The notes beneath the pieces were generated by a model. It searched no databases, had not been told where the DNA came from, and saw only the letters and a list, made by a program, of their open reading frames with translations. Positions 33,632 through 42,144 of a DNA stretch of 64,000 nt are shown in pieces (within the stretch, counting starts at the first letter, position 1; every line of letters starts with the position of its first letter). The stretch is from contig NZ_CP084541.1 of the NCBI RefSeq assembly GCF_020410765.1, positions 3,476,501-3,540,500 on the forward strand. The letters run 5' to 3'. Source of the DNA: Streptomyces marincola (lineage in GTDB: Bacteria; Actinomycetota; Actinomycetes; Streptomycetales; Streptomycetaceae). Both the position numbers and the translations under genes were made by a program.

Positions 33632-34300
33632 ATGCGCGAGATCCTCGGAGAGCGACGCACGAACGGTAACGGCAAGGGCCATGGCCACGGTCTCGCCCTG
33701 CGCGGAGCCGCGCTGGTGTACGCACGGCAGTGGGGCTGGCCGGTGCTGCCGGGGGTCGGCACGGACGCGGACGGGACGTGCGGCTGCCCCCGGGCGAACT
33801 GCGTCGTGCCCGGCGCGCACCCCGTCGACCCCGGCCTGCTCGCCGCGACGACCGACGCGCGGATGGTGCAGTGGTGGTGGACCGCGCGGCCCTCGGCGCC
33901 GATCGTGCTCGCCACGGGCGGCCGGGCGCCGTGCGCGCTGAGCCTGCCCGCGGTGGCCGCCGCGGGCGCGCTGGCCGAGCTGGAACGGCGCGCGGTGCCC
34001 ACGGGTCCCGTGGTCGCCGCGCCGACGCGCTGGATGCTGCTGGTGGAGCCCTACGGGCTGCCCGAGCTGGGCGAGCTGCTCGGGGCGCTGGACCGGGTGC
34101 CGAGCTCGCTGCGGTTCCACGGGCCGGGCGGGTACGTTCCGCTGCCGCCGTCGCGCACGGGGTCGGGCGGCGTGGGGTGGGCGCGCGAGCCGGAGCCGAC
34201 GGAGGGCCGGGTGCCGCTGCCGCGGGCCGCCGACCTGATCGACGCCCTGGTGGAGGCCGGCCTCAACGCGCCCGAGCCGGGCGGGTGGCTGGCGCTGTGA
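33632..34300 (+). CDS. prim-pol-like protein, catalytic acids not seen
   Basis: 222 residues from the ATG at 33632 with GGAAGGGA upstream. LRGAALVYARQWGWPVLPGV, CGCPRANCVVPGAHP and ATTDARMVQWWWTARPSAPIVLATG follow the N-terminal layout of bifunctional DNA primase/polymerase domains (compare the AICE enzyme at 42488-43390). Where active enzymes have a (V)DxD strand, this one reads PCALSLPA, with no acids. It therefore looks like a non-catalytic derivative kept on the chromosome. Function unknown. Confidence 0.7.
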   Translation: MREILGERRTNGNGKGHGHGLALRGAALVYARQWGWPVLPGVGTDADGTCGCPRANCVVPGAHPVDPGLLAATTDARMVQWWWTARPSAPIVLATGGRAPCALSLPAVAAAGALAELERRAVPTGPVVAAPTRWMLLVEPYGLPELGELLGALDRVPSSLRFHGPGGYVPLPPSRTGSGGVGWAREPEPTEGRVPLPRAADLIDALVEAGLNAPEPGGWLAL

Positions 34301-34550
34301 GGCGCACCGAGGGGGGAGCCGCGCGCGGGCGCACATGGGCGGACCCGATCGCTGGCGACGGGGGATGCACCAGCGACCGGGCCCTCATCAGAAGGTAACA
34401 ACTCATCGGGGATTCGCAAATCCCATGGCGCCGATGAACCGGCCGAACTACCGCCGAATGGCGGGAGTTGTGACTGGAATCACGCCGTCCGGGCGTGCGC
34501 GGGCCCGCGCGCCGCCAACACGCCCGCGCCACCCGGAGGCTGTCGTCCCG

Positions 34551-35528
34551 TCAGTTGAGCGTGATCTGGCGGTTGGTCAGGCCGTCGCGGGCGCGCCGCT
34601 CCTCGGGCGTCAGCGGCGCGGTGGCGGTCAGCGCCTCGGCCAGCCGCTCGCCGAACGCCGCCGCCGGCTTCTCGCACTCCTGCGCGCCGTGCGCGCTCGG
34701 CAGGTCCCACACCGGAACGGTCAGGCCGTGCGCGCGGAAGGAGCCCACCAGGCGGGTGTCCTCGCCGAGCGAGGTCGCTCCCGCGGCCTGGAGCCTGGCC
34801 AGCGCGTCGAGCAGCTGCTCCTCTGGGTGCCGCATGACCCAGCGCAGGTGGTTCTTCTCCGGCGTCCTGCACCAGTAGGCGGCGTCCACGCCGGTCAGCC
34901 GGACGGTGGGGGTCGCGGCGGCGTTGGCCCGTTCGAGCGAGGCCGCCACGTCGCCCGTGGCCCGTTCCGCGTCGTCGAGCCAGAACTCGAAACCCTCGTG
35001 GACGACCGGCTCGAACGGCGCCTCGGGGTCGAGCAGGTCCTGGAGCCGCGGGCCGTCGGGCGCGGGCCGGCCGGCGGCGACCGGGTTGCCCGGGGTCGTG
35101 GTGAACGCACGGAGCAGCACGTCCGCGAGGTCGCGGCTGAGGTCGCCGGTCGCGGTGTCGTTCTGCACGGCGAGCAGCACCTCGCCGTTGTCCCGGCGCA
35201 GCGCCGGCCAGGCCATCGGGAGCACGGTGGCGAGCGTCACGGACGGCACGCCCTCCGGCAGCCCGTCGCGCAGGACCAGCGGTGCGGTCGCCGCGGGCAC
35301 CAGCTCCCGGAGCGCGACCCAGTCGCACTCGCCGGTCAGGCCCTCGAACGGGCGCTGCACCAGTTCCGTCGCGGCCTGGGCGGCGGCCCGCCCGTGGCAC
35401 GCCTTGTAGCGGCGGCCAGAGCCGCAGGGGCACGGCTCCCTGGCCCCGACGACCGGGACCTCGCCGTCGGCGAGCCGGGCCGCGGCCGGGGCGCTTGGCT
35501 GGGTACGGGGGCGGCGCTTTTTGGCCAT
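34551..35528 (-). CDS. DUF5926-type SEC-C zinc-motif protein
   Basis: 325 residues. The N-terminus is basic (MAKKRRPRTQP). Then REPCPCGSGRRYKACHG near residues 30-46 is the SEC-C zinc motif (CxCxSxRxxKxCH), best known from the SecA tail, where it contacts SecB or ribosomes. The rest is alpha/beta without a catalytic signature. Members of this family are conserved in Streptomyces, with unknown function. Confidence 0.75.
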   Translation of the reverse strand: MAKKRRPRTQPSAPAAARLADGEVPVVGAREPCPCGSGRRYKACHGRAAAQAATELVQRPFEGLTGECDWVALRELVPAATAPLVLRDGLPEGVPSVTLATVLPMAWPALRRDNGEVLLAVQNDTATGDLSRDLADVLLRAFTTTPGNPVAAGRPAPDGPRLQDLLDPEAPFEPVVHEGFEFWLDDAERATGDVAASLERANAAATPTVRLTGVDAAYWCRTPEKNHLRWVMRHPEEQLLDALARLQAAGATSLGEDTRLVGSFRAHGLTVPVWDLPSAHGAQECEKPAAAFGERLAEALTATAPLTPEERRARDGLTNRQITLN

Positions 35529-35640
35529 AGTCTGCGGGTCTCCTGCTGCGTGAGGCGGACGGCTGTGCCGCGAGCCTACGGGCTGCCCCCGGCACCGCGC
35601 CGGACCGGGCCGCGTCCTGGCCCCGGCGGCGCGCGCCCCC

Positions 35641-36075
35641 TCAGGCGGCGAGCGCCGGCAGGACGGCCCAGACGGTCACGGCGCCGGTCGCCGGCGTCTC
35701 CCGAACGCCCCACGCGCGGGCCAGGGACGTGATGATCGTCAGCCCGCGGCCTCCCCTGGCGGTCACGGAGGGTGACGATGGTCGGGGCCGCGTCGGCCCC
35801 CCGCCGTCGGTGACCGAAATGGTGAGGGCGCCGTCGTCGTCGCGACTCCAGGACGCGCGGATTTGCTCCCGCTCGTCGAGCGGCCTCGCATGTCGCCAGG
35901 AATTACTGAGGAGTTCGGAAAGAATCAGAACGGCATCCTCGATGATCGTTTCCGACGTTCCACTTTCGCGCAATTCCGAACGCATTCGCCTCCGCGCCGC
36001 CCCCACGCCCGCAGGTCCGTGGGACACCGACATGGACGACGACGCCGGAACGTGCTGTGTCACCACGAGCGCCAC
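35641..36075 (-). CDS. ATP-binding anti-sigma-type kinase (HATPase_c_2)
   Basis: 144 residues from the GTG at 36075, chosen because AAAGGAGGT lies a few bases before it. Motifs: DAVLILSELLSNSWRHARP near residue 50 (N-box), SVTDGGGPTRPRP near 88 and GGRGLTIITSLARAWGV near 105. It belongs to the large Streptomyces family of RsbW-like single-domain kinases. No partner gene is adjacent. Confidence 0.85.
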   Translation of the reverse strand: MALVVTQHVPASSSMSVSHGPAGVGAARRRMRSELRESGTSETIIEDAVLILSELLSNSWRHARPLDEREQIRASWSRDDDGALTISVTDGGGPTRPRPSSPSVTARGGRGLTIITSLARAWGVRETPATGAVTVWAVLPALAA

Positions 36076-36227
36076 CCCCGACACCTCCTTTGCCCCACGC
36101 CATGGGATTGGTGCCCTCCCGGCGTACGGCGGAAACCGGCCATGCAAGATCTGTTGACGCAGTCGTAACGTGCGGATACGAAGCGAATGCGCCGGGGCAC
36201 GCCGGGTGAAAGGAGGAGACTCCTGTT

Positions 36228-37019
36228 TCAGTCGAGGCGGTCGAGCTGCTCACGCACCGTGCGCGGCCGGTTGGTGATGATGGCGTCCACGCCCAGCCGC
36301 GCGCACAGCTCCACGTCCGCGGGATCGTCCACGGTCCACACGTGCACCTCGTGTCCCGCCCGGTGCGCGCGGGCCACGTAACCGGGGTCGCGCCGCAGGA
36401 TGCGGATGCTTGGCCCGGCGATCCGGTTGCCCGCGGGCAGCCGCCCGCCGCGGTGCCGCGGCAGCAGGAACTGCATCAGGTAGACCGTCGGCAGCCCAGG
36501 GGCCGCGAGGCGCACCCGGCGCAGCGAACGCGCGGAGAAGCTCATCACCCGCACCTGGCCTGGCAGCGGGTGCCGGGCGAGCAGGTCGAGCAGCCGGCTC
36601 TCGACCTGGCCCGCCCAGCGCGTGGGGTGCTTGGTCTCGATCGCCAGGTCGACGGGCCGTTCCGCCTCGGCCACCAGCCGGAGCAGCCGGTCGAGGGTCA
36701 GCACGGTGGTCCGTTCCGGATCGGCGGAGTCGGGGGTCTCGGCGCCCGTGCCGGCCGGCGACTTCCAGGAGCCGAAGTCCAACTCGGCCAGCTGCGCCAG
36801 CTCCAGTGCGGAGACGGCGCCGCGACCGTTCGAGGTACGGTTGATGCGGCGGTCGTGTACACACACCAGGTGCCCGTCCGCGGTGAGCCGGACGTCGCAC
36901 TCCAGGGCGTCCGCACCCTCCGTGATGGCCTGGCGGTACGCGGCCAGGCTGTGCTCCGGGGCGTCCTCCGAGGCCCCCCGGTGCGCGATGACCCTGATGG
37001 GACGACGGTCGGCGGTCAC
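36228..37019 (-). CDS. glycerophosphodiester phosphodiesterase
   Basis: 263 residues. VIAHRGASEDAPEHSLAAYRQA near residues 10-31 gives HRG and the metal-binding Glu, then ADALECDVRLTADGHLVCVHD near 35-55 (ECDV, HD). WTVDDP near 225 is the C-terminal GDPD mark. It hydrolyses deacylated phospholipid diesters to glycerol-3-phosphate and an alcohol. No signal peptide, so it is cytoplasmic. The GTG at 37019 has a weak ribosome site, so the start is uncertain. Confidence 0.9.
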   Translation of the reverse strand: MTADRRPIRVIAHRGASEDAPEHSLAAYRQAITEGADALECDVRLTADGHLVCVHDRRINRTSNGRGAVSALELAQLAELDFGSWKSPAGTGAETPDSADPERTTVLTLDRLLRLVAEAERPVDLAIETKHPTRWAGQVESRLLDLLARHPLPGQVRVMSFSARSLRRVRLAAPGLPTVYLMQFLLPRHRGGRLPAGNRIAGPSIRILRRDPGYVARAHRAGHEVHVWTVDDPADVELCARLGVDAIITNRPRTVREQLDRLD

Positions 37020-37137
37020 CGCGACATGGTGCCACGCGCGTGGCCGGGGGGCGGAATGTCGGACGGGGCTTATGTTCGTCCGACAGCCCCTGGGCAAGAC
37101 TGCTCGCACATCCTGTCGTGCCCCAGAGGAGAGAGCT

Positions 37138-38670
37138 GTGAGCACCGAGAACGAAGGCACCGGCAAGCCGGACGAGCCAGCCGCCGGTGCGTCCGATGCC
37201 CGCCGCGACGGGCCCGTCACGCCGCCGCCCGCGGCGGCCCCGCCGACCCCGACGCGGGAAACGCCGGCTCCCGCCGCACCTGAGCCGCCGACTGCCGCGA
37301 GCCCTCCGCCACCCCCGCGGCAGCAGGCAGGCGCGGCGCCTGCCGCGCCCGCCGCGCCGCCGCCCGCGCAGGCGGCACAGCAGCCGTACCCGCCTCTGCC
37401 GTCCTACGGCTCCCAGCCGTCCCACGCGCCCCACACGCCGTACGCGTCCGCCCCCCAGTACCCGGCCGCGCCGGGCGCGGGCGCGGCGGGCGCGCCGACG
37501 GTGGACGCCACCGCGCCGCCCGAGGGCCCCTGGGGCGCGCCCCTGCCCCCGCCGCCCCCGCCGAAGAAGCGGCGGAACGGGCTGCTCGCGGGCGTCGTCG
37601 CGGCCACGCTCGTGGTCGGCGGCATAGGCGGCGGCATCGGCTACGTGCTCGCCGACGGCGACGGCGGCGGGACGTCCGTCGTCGGCCAGGAGACTCGCGG
37701 CGACTCCGTCGCCCGCCCGCCGGAGTCCGTCGCCGGCATAGCGGACGCGGCCCTGCCGAGCGTCGTGACCATCGAGGCGGGCTTCGGCCCCGAGGCCGCG
37801 GGCGGCACCGGTTTCGTCTACGACGAGCAGGGCCACATCCTCACGAACAACCACGTCGTGGCCAGCGCGGCCGACGGCGGCGAGCTCACCGCGACGTTCT
37901 CGGACGGCGAGACCTACGAGGCCGAGGTCGTCGGCCGGGCCGAGGGCTACGACGTGGCCGTGATCCGCCTGACCGACCTCAACGGCCGCGAGCTTCAGCC
38001 GCTGCCCATGGGCAACTCCGACGAGGTCGCCGTCGGCGACACCACCATCGCGATCGGCGCGCCCTTCGGCCTGTCCGGCACGGTCACCACCGGCATCATC
38101 AGCGCCAAGGACCGGCCGGTCGCGTCCAGCGACGGGGAGGGCAGCTCGGCGTCCTACATGAACGCCCTCCAGACCGACGCCTCGATCAACCCGGGGAACT
38201 CCGGCGGCCCGCTGCTCAACGCCGACGGCGCGGTCATCGGGATCAACTCCGCGATCCGCGGCTCCTCCAACGGCCTGGGCGAGGTCGGCAGCATCGGGCT
38301 CGGCTTCGCCATCCCGATCAACCAGGCGCAGCGCGTGGCGGCCGACCTCATCGAGACCGGCGACCCGGTCTACCCGATCATCGGCACCCACGTGGAGTCG
38401 GCCACCGGGGAGACCGAGGGCGCCGCGATCATCGAGGAGTCCCCCGACGGGCCCGACCCCGTCGCGCCGGGCGGCCCGGCCGACCGGGCGGGACTGCGGC
38501 CCGGCGACATCATCACGCAGTTCGGCGACACGCTGATCGACAGCAGCCCGACGCTGATCAGCCAGATCTGGACCTACGAGCCCGGGGACTCGGTCGAGTT
38601 GACCTTCGTCCGCGACGGCCAGGAGCAGACCACGACCGTCGTGCTCGACGAGCGCGTGGGCGACGAGTAG
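37138..38670 (+). CDS. HtrA-type S1C serine protease with PDZ domain
   Basis: 510 residues; the GTG has AGAGGAGAG upstream. A long Pro/Ala-rich cytosolic arm (1-140) precedes a TM helix (about 145-167), a trypsin-like domain and a PDZ domain. Catalytic triad: ILTNNHVVASA (His, near 242), YDVAVIRL (Asp, near 276) and INPGNSGGPLL (Ser, near 355). PDZ text GGPADRAGLRPGDIITQFGDT is near 440-465. It is a membrane-anchored quality-control protease acting outside the cell. tRNA-Ser(UGA) follows. Confidence 0.93.
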   Translation: MSTENEGTGKPDEPAAGASDARRDGPVTPPPAAAPPTPTRETPAPAAPEPPTAASPPPPPRQQAGAAPAAPAAPPPAQAAQQPYPPLPSYGSQPSHAPHTPYASAPQYPAAPGAGAAGAPTVDATAPPEGPWGAPLPPPPPPKKRRNGLLAGVVAATLVVGGIGGGIGYVLADGDGGGTSVVGQETRGDSVARPPESVAGIADAALPSVVTIEAGFGPEAAGGTGFVYDEQGHILTNNHVVASAADGGELTATFSDGETYEAEVVGRAEGYDVAVIRLTDLNGRELQPLPMGNSDEVAVGDTTIAIGAPFGLSGTVTTGIISAKDRPVASSDGEGSSASYMNALQTDASINPGNSGGPLLNADGAVIGINSAIRGSSNGLGEVGSIGLGFAIPINQAQRVAADLIETGDPVYPIIGTHVESATGETEGAAIIEESPDGPDPVAPGGPADRAGLRPGDIITQFGDTLIDSSPTLISQIWTYEPGDSVELTFVRDGQEQTTTVVLDERVGDE

Positions 38671-38679
38671 GCGAGCCGC

Positions 38680-38685
38680 TAGGCT
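38680..38685 (+). promoter_or_regulatory. -10 box TAGGCT of tRNA-Ser(UGA)
   Basis: TAGGCT lies 32 bases before the tRNA 5' end in the 47-bp gap after the protease gene. It is the only plausible tRNA promoter there. Confidence 0.4.
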
Positions 38686-38717
38686 GTCCGGGTGCGCGCG
38701 AAACCCCGGGCGCACCG

Positions 38718-38805
38718 GGAGGCTTGCCCGAGCGGCCGAAGGGAACGGTCTTGAAAACCGTCGTGGCGTAACCCGTCACCGTGGGTTCAAATCCCACAGC
38801 CTCCG
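38718..38805 (+). tRNA. tRNA-Ser(UGA), reconstituted by the AICE
   Basis: 88 nt. The 5' acceptor GGAGGCT pairs with AGCCTCC before discriminator G. Anticodon loop CTTGAAA contains TGA. A long variable arm is present, as expected for tRNA-Ser. The CCA end is not encoded. The 3' half is duplicated at 52261-52322, so the functional 3' half here was supplied by the integrated element. Confidence 0.95.
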
Positions 38806-38806
38806 C
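38744..38806. repeat. attL, tRNA-Ser half of the AICE junction
   Basis: This segment matches 52261-52322. A 20-base block (38749-38768) and a 32-base block (38775-38806) are identical; the variable-arm bases between them differ (TAACCC here, GCAAC at the right end). Crossover must lie in one of the identical blocks. Confidence 0.85.
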
Positions 38807-38820
38807 GCTGGTCGTGACCT

Positions 38821-38833
38821 CGCAGGTCAGAAG
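38821..38833. repeat. subterminal repeat A, left
   Basis: CGCAGGTCAGAAG, repeated exactly at 52227-52239. On the excised circle the two copies would flank the att core in the same orientation, like arm-type integrase sites. GCAGGTCA also follows tRNA-Arg at about 61659, so it may instead be a common tRNA 3' flank. Confidence 0.45.
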
Positions 38834-38862
38834 GGGTGCCGCTCTGCGGAGCGGCACCCCTT
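38831..38862 (+). terminator. tRNA terminator brought by the AICE
   Basis: AAGGGGTGCCGCTC (38831-38844) pairs perfectly with GAGCGGCACCCCTT (38849-38862) around TGCG, directly after tRNA-Ser. It can also stop leftward int transcription. Confidence 0.75.
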
Positions 38863-38919
38863 CCGCGTGTGCCCTGTCTCACCACGACTCGCCCGTATCC
38901 CGGGTTCGACCAGCGCGTA

Positions 38920-38940
38920 TGGGCCATGTGTGGGCCAACG
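38920..38940. repeat. subterminal repeat B, left
   Basis: A 21-base sequence beginning TGGGCCATGTGTGGGCC is repeated exactly at 52175-52195. It lies between the tRNA terminator and the int stop. With repeat A it gives the order core-A-B on the left and B-A-core on the right. Confidence 0.6.
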
Positions 38941-38948
38941 CGGGCCCG

Positions 38949-40358
38949 CTATCCGTCCTTGCTCAGCTCTGCCGCGATGAGCTGATTGGAACGCGCCTGC
39001 CCGCCCTGAAGGATCTTGGCGTAGAAGCGGAAGAGAACGGCGATGCTGTGCCCGGCCCGGCGGGCGACCTCCACCGGGTCCACCCCCGACTTGATCCACA
39101 GGGACACACCCGCGTGCCGGAGGGAGTACGGCACCTCCGCGAGAGGCGACGCCGCGTCTTCCTCGCTGAGCACCTTGACGCGCGCGGCGTCCCACAGGTC
39201 GCAGTACTCGGTGGACCGCACCCGGCCGCCCCGCGCTGCCCGGAACAGCCGCCCGTCGGGCGCCGTCCCGTAGTCGGCCATGTGCTCGCGCAGCATCCGC
39301 ACGAGCACGGGAGGGATCGGAACGGGCCGCGTCGCCTTGCGGGCCCGCCGCTTCAGCCCTCTCGTCTCGTACGACTCCCCGTCGTCCGTCCAGCCCCCGC
39401 CCACTTCGGGGCGGCTTTCGGCGAGCAGCAGTTCACCCCAGTGGTCGGCGGTTTCCGGGGTGTCGGGGGGTAGCTTGCAGTCTCCGGCCTTCAGGGAGGC
39501 GATCTCCGCCGGCCGCATGGCGGCGAAGTACAAGCACCCGAAGAACGCGGTGAGGTGGCGTCCCCGCTTCCCCGAATCGCGGACGGCCCCGATCAGGGCC
39601 CGTGCCTGGGCCGGACCGGGCACGTATCGGAAGTCGATCTCGTCTTCCGCCTCGGCAGGCGTCCAGTCCACCCGGGGGAGCGGATTGGCGGACAGCAGTC
39701 CCCGTTCGTCTACGGTGTACCGAAGAAGGTTGCTCAAGACCATGCGCTTCCGGCGCGCGGTGTTCTCCGCCGCCTTCTCCCCGTCCATCCGCCGCGAGAT
39801 GGCGTCGAGCGCCGGTCGCAGCAGCGCGGGGTCCTCCAGGGCCTTCACCTTCATGGAGTGGCCGGAGAGCCACGCCAGCGCCTCCCGGATCTCCTTCGGG
39901 GGCTCCTCCGCTCGATGCCGGGCGACCAGCTGACCGTCCGGCCCCTTCACCGCGCGGAACGCCCACTGGTAGAGCCCCCTGCGCAACGTCTTGGGGTCCG
40001 GCGCTCCCCGGGTGGTCGTGACGAGAGTTGGCACGATGACCGAAAGAGCTTCCGCGATGCTGGCCCGGTGCTTCGCCGCGGCCCGGGGCCACTTCATCAG
40101 GACGTAGGCCATGCAGTGCTCGAACCAGGTCGGGGAGTTGAGCGTTGCCAACTCGCGGGCCGGGAGCCCCGTGTCCTCGTCGAACTGCTCCCGTTCGCGC
40201 AGCGCGGTCAGGAGTTCCGAGCGGCGGCCGTCCGCCTGTGGCTTCAGCTTGAAGCTCTTGGAATGGGGGCGTGATCCGACGCGCCACCGCAGCTCGTAGG
40301 GCTTGGCGCGGCCGGTGCGCTTGCGGATCGACCAGACGTCTACGTCGTACGTGAGCAT
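38949..40358 (-). CDS. int: tyrosine site-specific integrase of the AICE
   Basis: 469 residues. Arm-binding and core-binding regions lie in the first 250. The catalytic domain has AMRPAEIASL (first Arg, near 281), YSLRHAGVSLWIKSG (Arg-His, near 414), ARRAGHS (His/Arg, near 432) and the nucleophile in RFYAKIL (Tyr, near 444). It recombines attP with attB in tRNA-Ser. The gene ends 143 bp inside the left border and points at it, the usual int placement. RBS GGAG lies 4 bases before the ATG, right after the hairpin at 40372-40401. Confidence 0.95.
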   Translation of the reverse strand: MLTYDVDVWSIRKRTGRAKPYELRWRVGSRPHSKSFKLKPQADGRRSELLTALREREQFDEDTGLPARELATLNSPTWFEHCMAYVLMKWPRAAAKHRASIAEALSVIVPTLVTTTRGAPDPKTLRRGLYQWAFRAVKGPDGQLVARHRAEEPPKEIREALAWLSGHSMKVKALEDPALLRPALDAISRRMDGEKAAENTARRKRMVLSNLLRYTVDERGLLSANPLPRVDWTPAEAEDEIDFRYVPGPAQARALIGAVRDSGKRGRHLTAFFGCLYFAAMRPAEIASLKAGDCKLPPDTPETADHWGELLLAESRPEVGGGWTDDGESYETRGLKRRARKATRPVPIPPVLVRMLREHMADYGTAPDGRLFRAARGGRVRSTEYCDLWDAARVKVLSEEDAASPLAEVPYSLRHAGVSLWIKSGVDPVEVARRAGHSIAVLFRFYAKILQGGQARSNQLIAAELSKDG

Positions 40359-40371
40359 GGATCTCCAAGAA

Positions 40372-40401
40372 CGAGGGGGCCCGCGTGGGCGGGCCCCCTC
40401 G
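40372..40401 (-). terminator. hairpin between xis and int
   Basis: CGAGGGGGCCCGC (40372-40384) pairs perfectly with GCGGGCCCCCTCG (40389-40401) around GTGG. On the coding strand it ends 13 bases before the int ATG, next to its ribosome site. It could terminate or attenuate transcription from xis into int, or mask int translation. Only a weak T-tract follows. Confidence 0.55.
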
Positions 40402-40421
40402 GTAGGCGTGGCGAGATGGGG

Positions 40422-40610
40422 TTACGCGGCGTTCTCTCCGCACTGCTGCCACCACGCGTCCAGGTCCGCGCGGCTCACGCGGAGCTGACCGTTGGGGAGC
40501 TTGCGGAGGCGCGGTGCCTGACCGCGGGCACGCATGCGGTAGAACGCGGCGCGGCTCATCTGGATCTCTTCGAGGACTTCAGGCAGCTTGAGCATCACGG
40601 GGCGGGCCAT
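40422..40610 (-). CDS. xis: excisionase-like MerR/HTH protein
   Basis: 62 residues from the ATG at 40610, with GAGGAG 6 bases upstream. MLKLPEVLEEIQMSRAAFYRMRARGQAPRLRKLPNGQLRVSRADLDAWW is the winged-helix of the helix_turn_helix_17 group used as Xis. It should bind DNA near att and steer Int to excision. It lies between the helicase and int, as in most AICEs. Confidence 0.88.
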   Translation of the reverse strand: MARPVMLKLPEVLEEIQMSRAAFYRMRARGQAPRLRKLPNGQLRVSRADLDAWWQQCGENAA

Positions 40611-40656
40611 GTGGCACTCCTCAGCGAACACAGATCGGGCAGCGAAAGAGTTGGAT

Positions 40657-42144
40657 TCACATTGCGTTGAGTCGCGACTCATCGCGACTCAAGACCTCTT
40701 CGACCCCTTCTTGAGTCGCGATGAGTCGCGACTCAGGCAGATGTGGTTCGGATACGTTGAGCGTGATTCCGTTGTAGGTGGCCACCTGCCGGTTGTAGGC
40801 ATCGCGGGGCCGGGTGCGGTTGAGTTGGGGCACGACGGAGAGCAGGTTGCGCCCGAAGACCTGTTTGGTGCCGGGGCGGACACCGTTGTCTTCGGCCCAC
40901 TCCCGCCAGGCGTTCCACAGCGCGTCTACGGGGACGGTGCAGGCGGGCCCGGTGGTGCAGCGTTCACGGACGAACGCGCTCGTTGGTGAGGCGGTGTCGC
41001 GCATGGTCGTGACCGCGTCGCGGCTTGAGGCGGGTTCGGTGATGCGGCCAGCGCGTTGGAGTCGGGCGAGTCCTTCCAGGGCCCAGTTCAGGATGCCCGG
41101 CATCTCAGCGATGAGGCGGTCGGTGAGGGTGGGGTCTTCTCTGCCCAGCCAGGACACCCGCAGGTTGAGCAGCACGAAGCGGTTGGCGATGACACCGCTG
41201 CTGTCCCCGAAGTGCGGCAGTTCGTTGGAGAGGATCACCAGCCGGGTGGGCAGCTTGCCCGTCCAGACTTCGCGGTACTTTCGGTCGATGTCGATCGTGT
41301 CTTCACCGGAGATGGTGAGGAGCCGTTCGACGACCTGCGTGTTGTCGTTCCCTGACAGGCGGGCGTCGGCAATGACCGCCAGTGGCTTACCGATCAGTGT
41401 GGACAGCCCGAAGTTCGTGCCGAGACCTGCCAGGGTCGGCCCGGCCAGGTTCTTCTTGCCGACCAGGGCCTTCAGCACTCGTGCGATGGTTCCCTTGCCG
41501 GAGCGGGAGGGGCCCACCATGAGCAGAATCTTCTGGAGATCGGTGCGGCCGGACAGGACGTAGCCGAACCATTCCTGAAGCGCGAGGATCGCGTCGGGGT
41601 CATCGGGCCACACCTCGGACAGGAAGTGCTCCCATTCCGGCGCTGTGGCGCCGGGGTCGTAGGGGAAGGGCACGGATACGAGGTTGAAGAAGCCAGGGGT
41701 GTGGGGCAGCAGGGCGCGGTCACGGATGTGGAGCAGGCCGTTCTCGCACGCCACGATGGGTTCTTCGTTGTCCGGGGCGCCGTCGCTGTCGAGCCATGCG
41801 GGTGTGTCGGTGTCGGTGGGCAGCAGGGTGATGGCTCCCAGCGCGTCGAGCACGTTGCTGATCTTCTGTTTCGTCGGGGCCCAGTCGCGTTCTTCCGGTT
41901 CACCGTCCTTGCCGGGCGCGTAGTAGACGGCGTGCTCCAGCCGTTCGTACATCGTGGCGCGTACTTGGGCCTCGTCCAGCTCGCGCCAGCAGGTGCCGTC
42001 CCAGCGCATCCAGCTCCCGCGCCAACGGCGGCACACCCGCCGCCCCTCGCTGTCCTGCCAGTCAGGCAGTAGTCGACGGGCGACGGCGAGCGGGTTGCTC
42101 GGCGGGGGCAGTTCCTCGGGTCCGGAGGCGTCTCGGGCCATCAT
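40657..42144 (-). CDS. phage/plasmid P4-family helicase (AICE replication)
   Basis: 495 residues from the first of two ATGs at 42144. A D5-like N-terminal region runs to about 190, then superfamily 3 helicase with Walker A VGPSRSGKGTIARVL near 213 and PLAVIADARLSG plus a sensor region near 260-290. A winged-helix-like C-terminus follows. The start overlaps the stop of the small gene before it (ATGA), so primase, small protein and helicase form one unit. The last 25 codons contain the inverted-repeat iterons described at 40668-40735. Confidence 0.9.
   Translation of the reverse strand: MMARDASGPEELPPPSNPLAVARRLLPDWQDSEGRRVCRRWRGSWMRWDGTCWRELDEAQVRATMYERLEHAVYYAPGKDGEPEERDWAPTKQKISNVLDALGAITLLPTDTDTPAWLDSDGAPDNEEPIVACENGLLHIRDRALLPHTPGFFNLVSVPFPYDPGATAPEWEHFLSEVWPDDPDAILALQEWFGYVLSGRTDLQKILLMVGPSRSGKGTIARVLKALVGKKNLAGPTLAGLGTNFGLSTLIGKPLAVIADARLSGNDNTQVVERLLTISGEDTIDIDRKYREVWTGKLPTRLVILSNELPHFGDSSGVIANRFVLLNLRVSWLGREDPTLTDRLIAEMPGILNWALEGLARLQRAGRITEPASSRDAVTTMRDTASPTSAFVRERCTTGPACTVPVDALWNAWREWAEDNGVRPGTKQVFGRNLLSVVPQLNRTRPRDAYNRQVATYNGITLNVSEPHLPESRLIATQEGVEEVLSRDESRLNAM
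40668..40735. promoter_or_regulatory. 26-bp inverted repeat of TGAGTCGCGA iterons, candidate origin
   Basis: Arms at 40668-40693 and 40710-40735 are perfect 26-base reverse complements with a 16-base spacer. Each arm holds two tandem 10-base iterons: TCGCGACTCA at 40672 and 40682, and its complement TGAGTCGCGA at 40712 and 40722. TGAGTCGCGACTCA within each arm is itself palindromic. It covers the last codons of the helicase gene and the approach to xis. Iterons at the end of a replication gene fit an origin; a regulator site for xis/int is the alternative. Confidence 0.6.
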
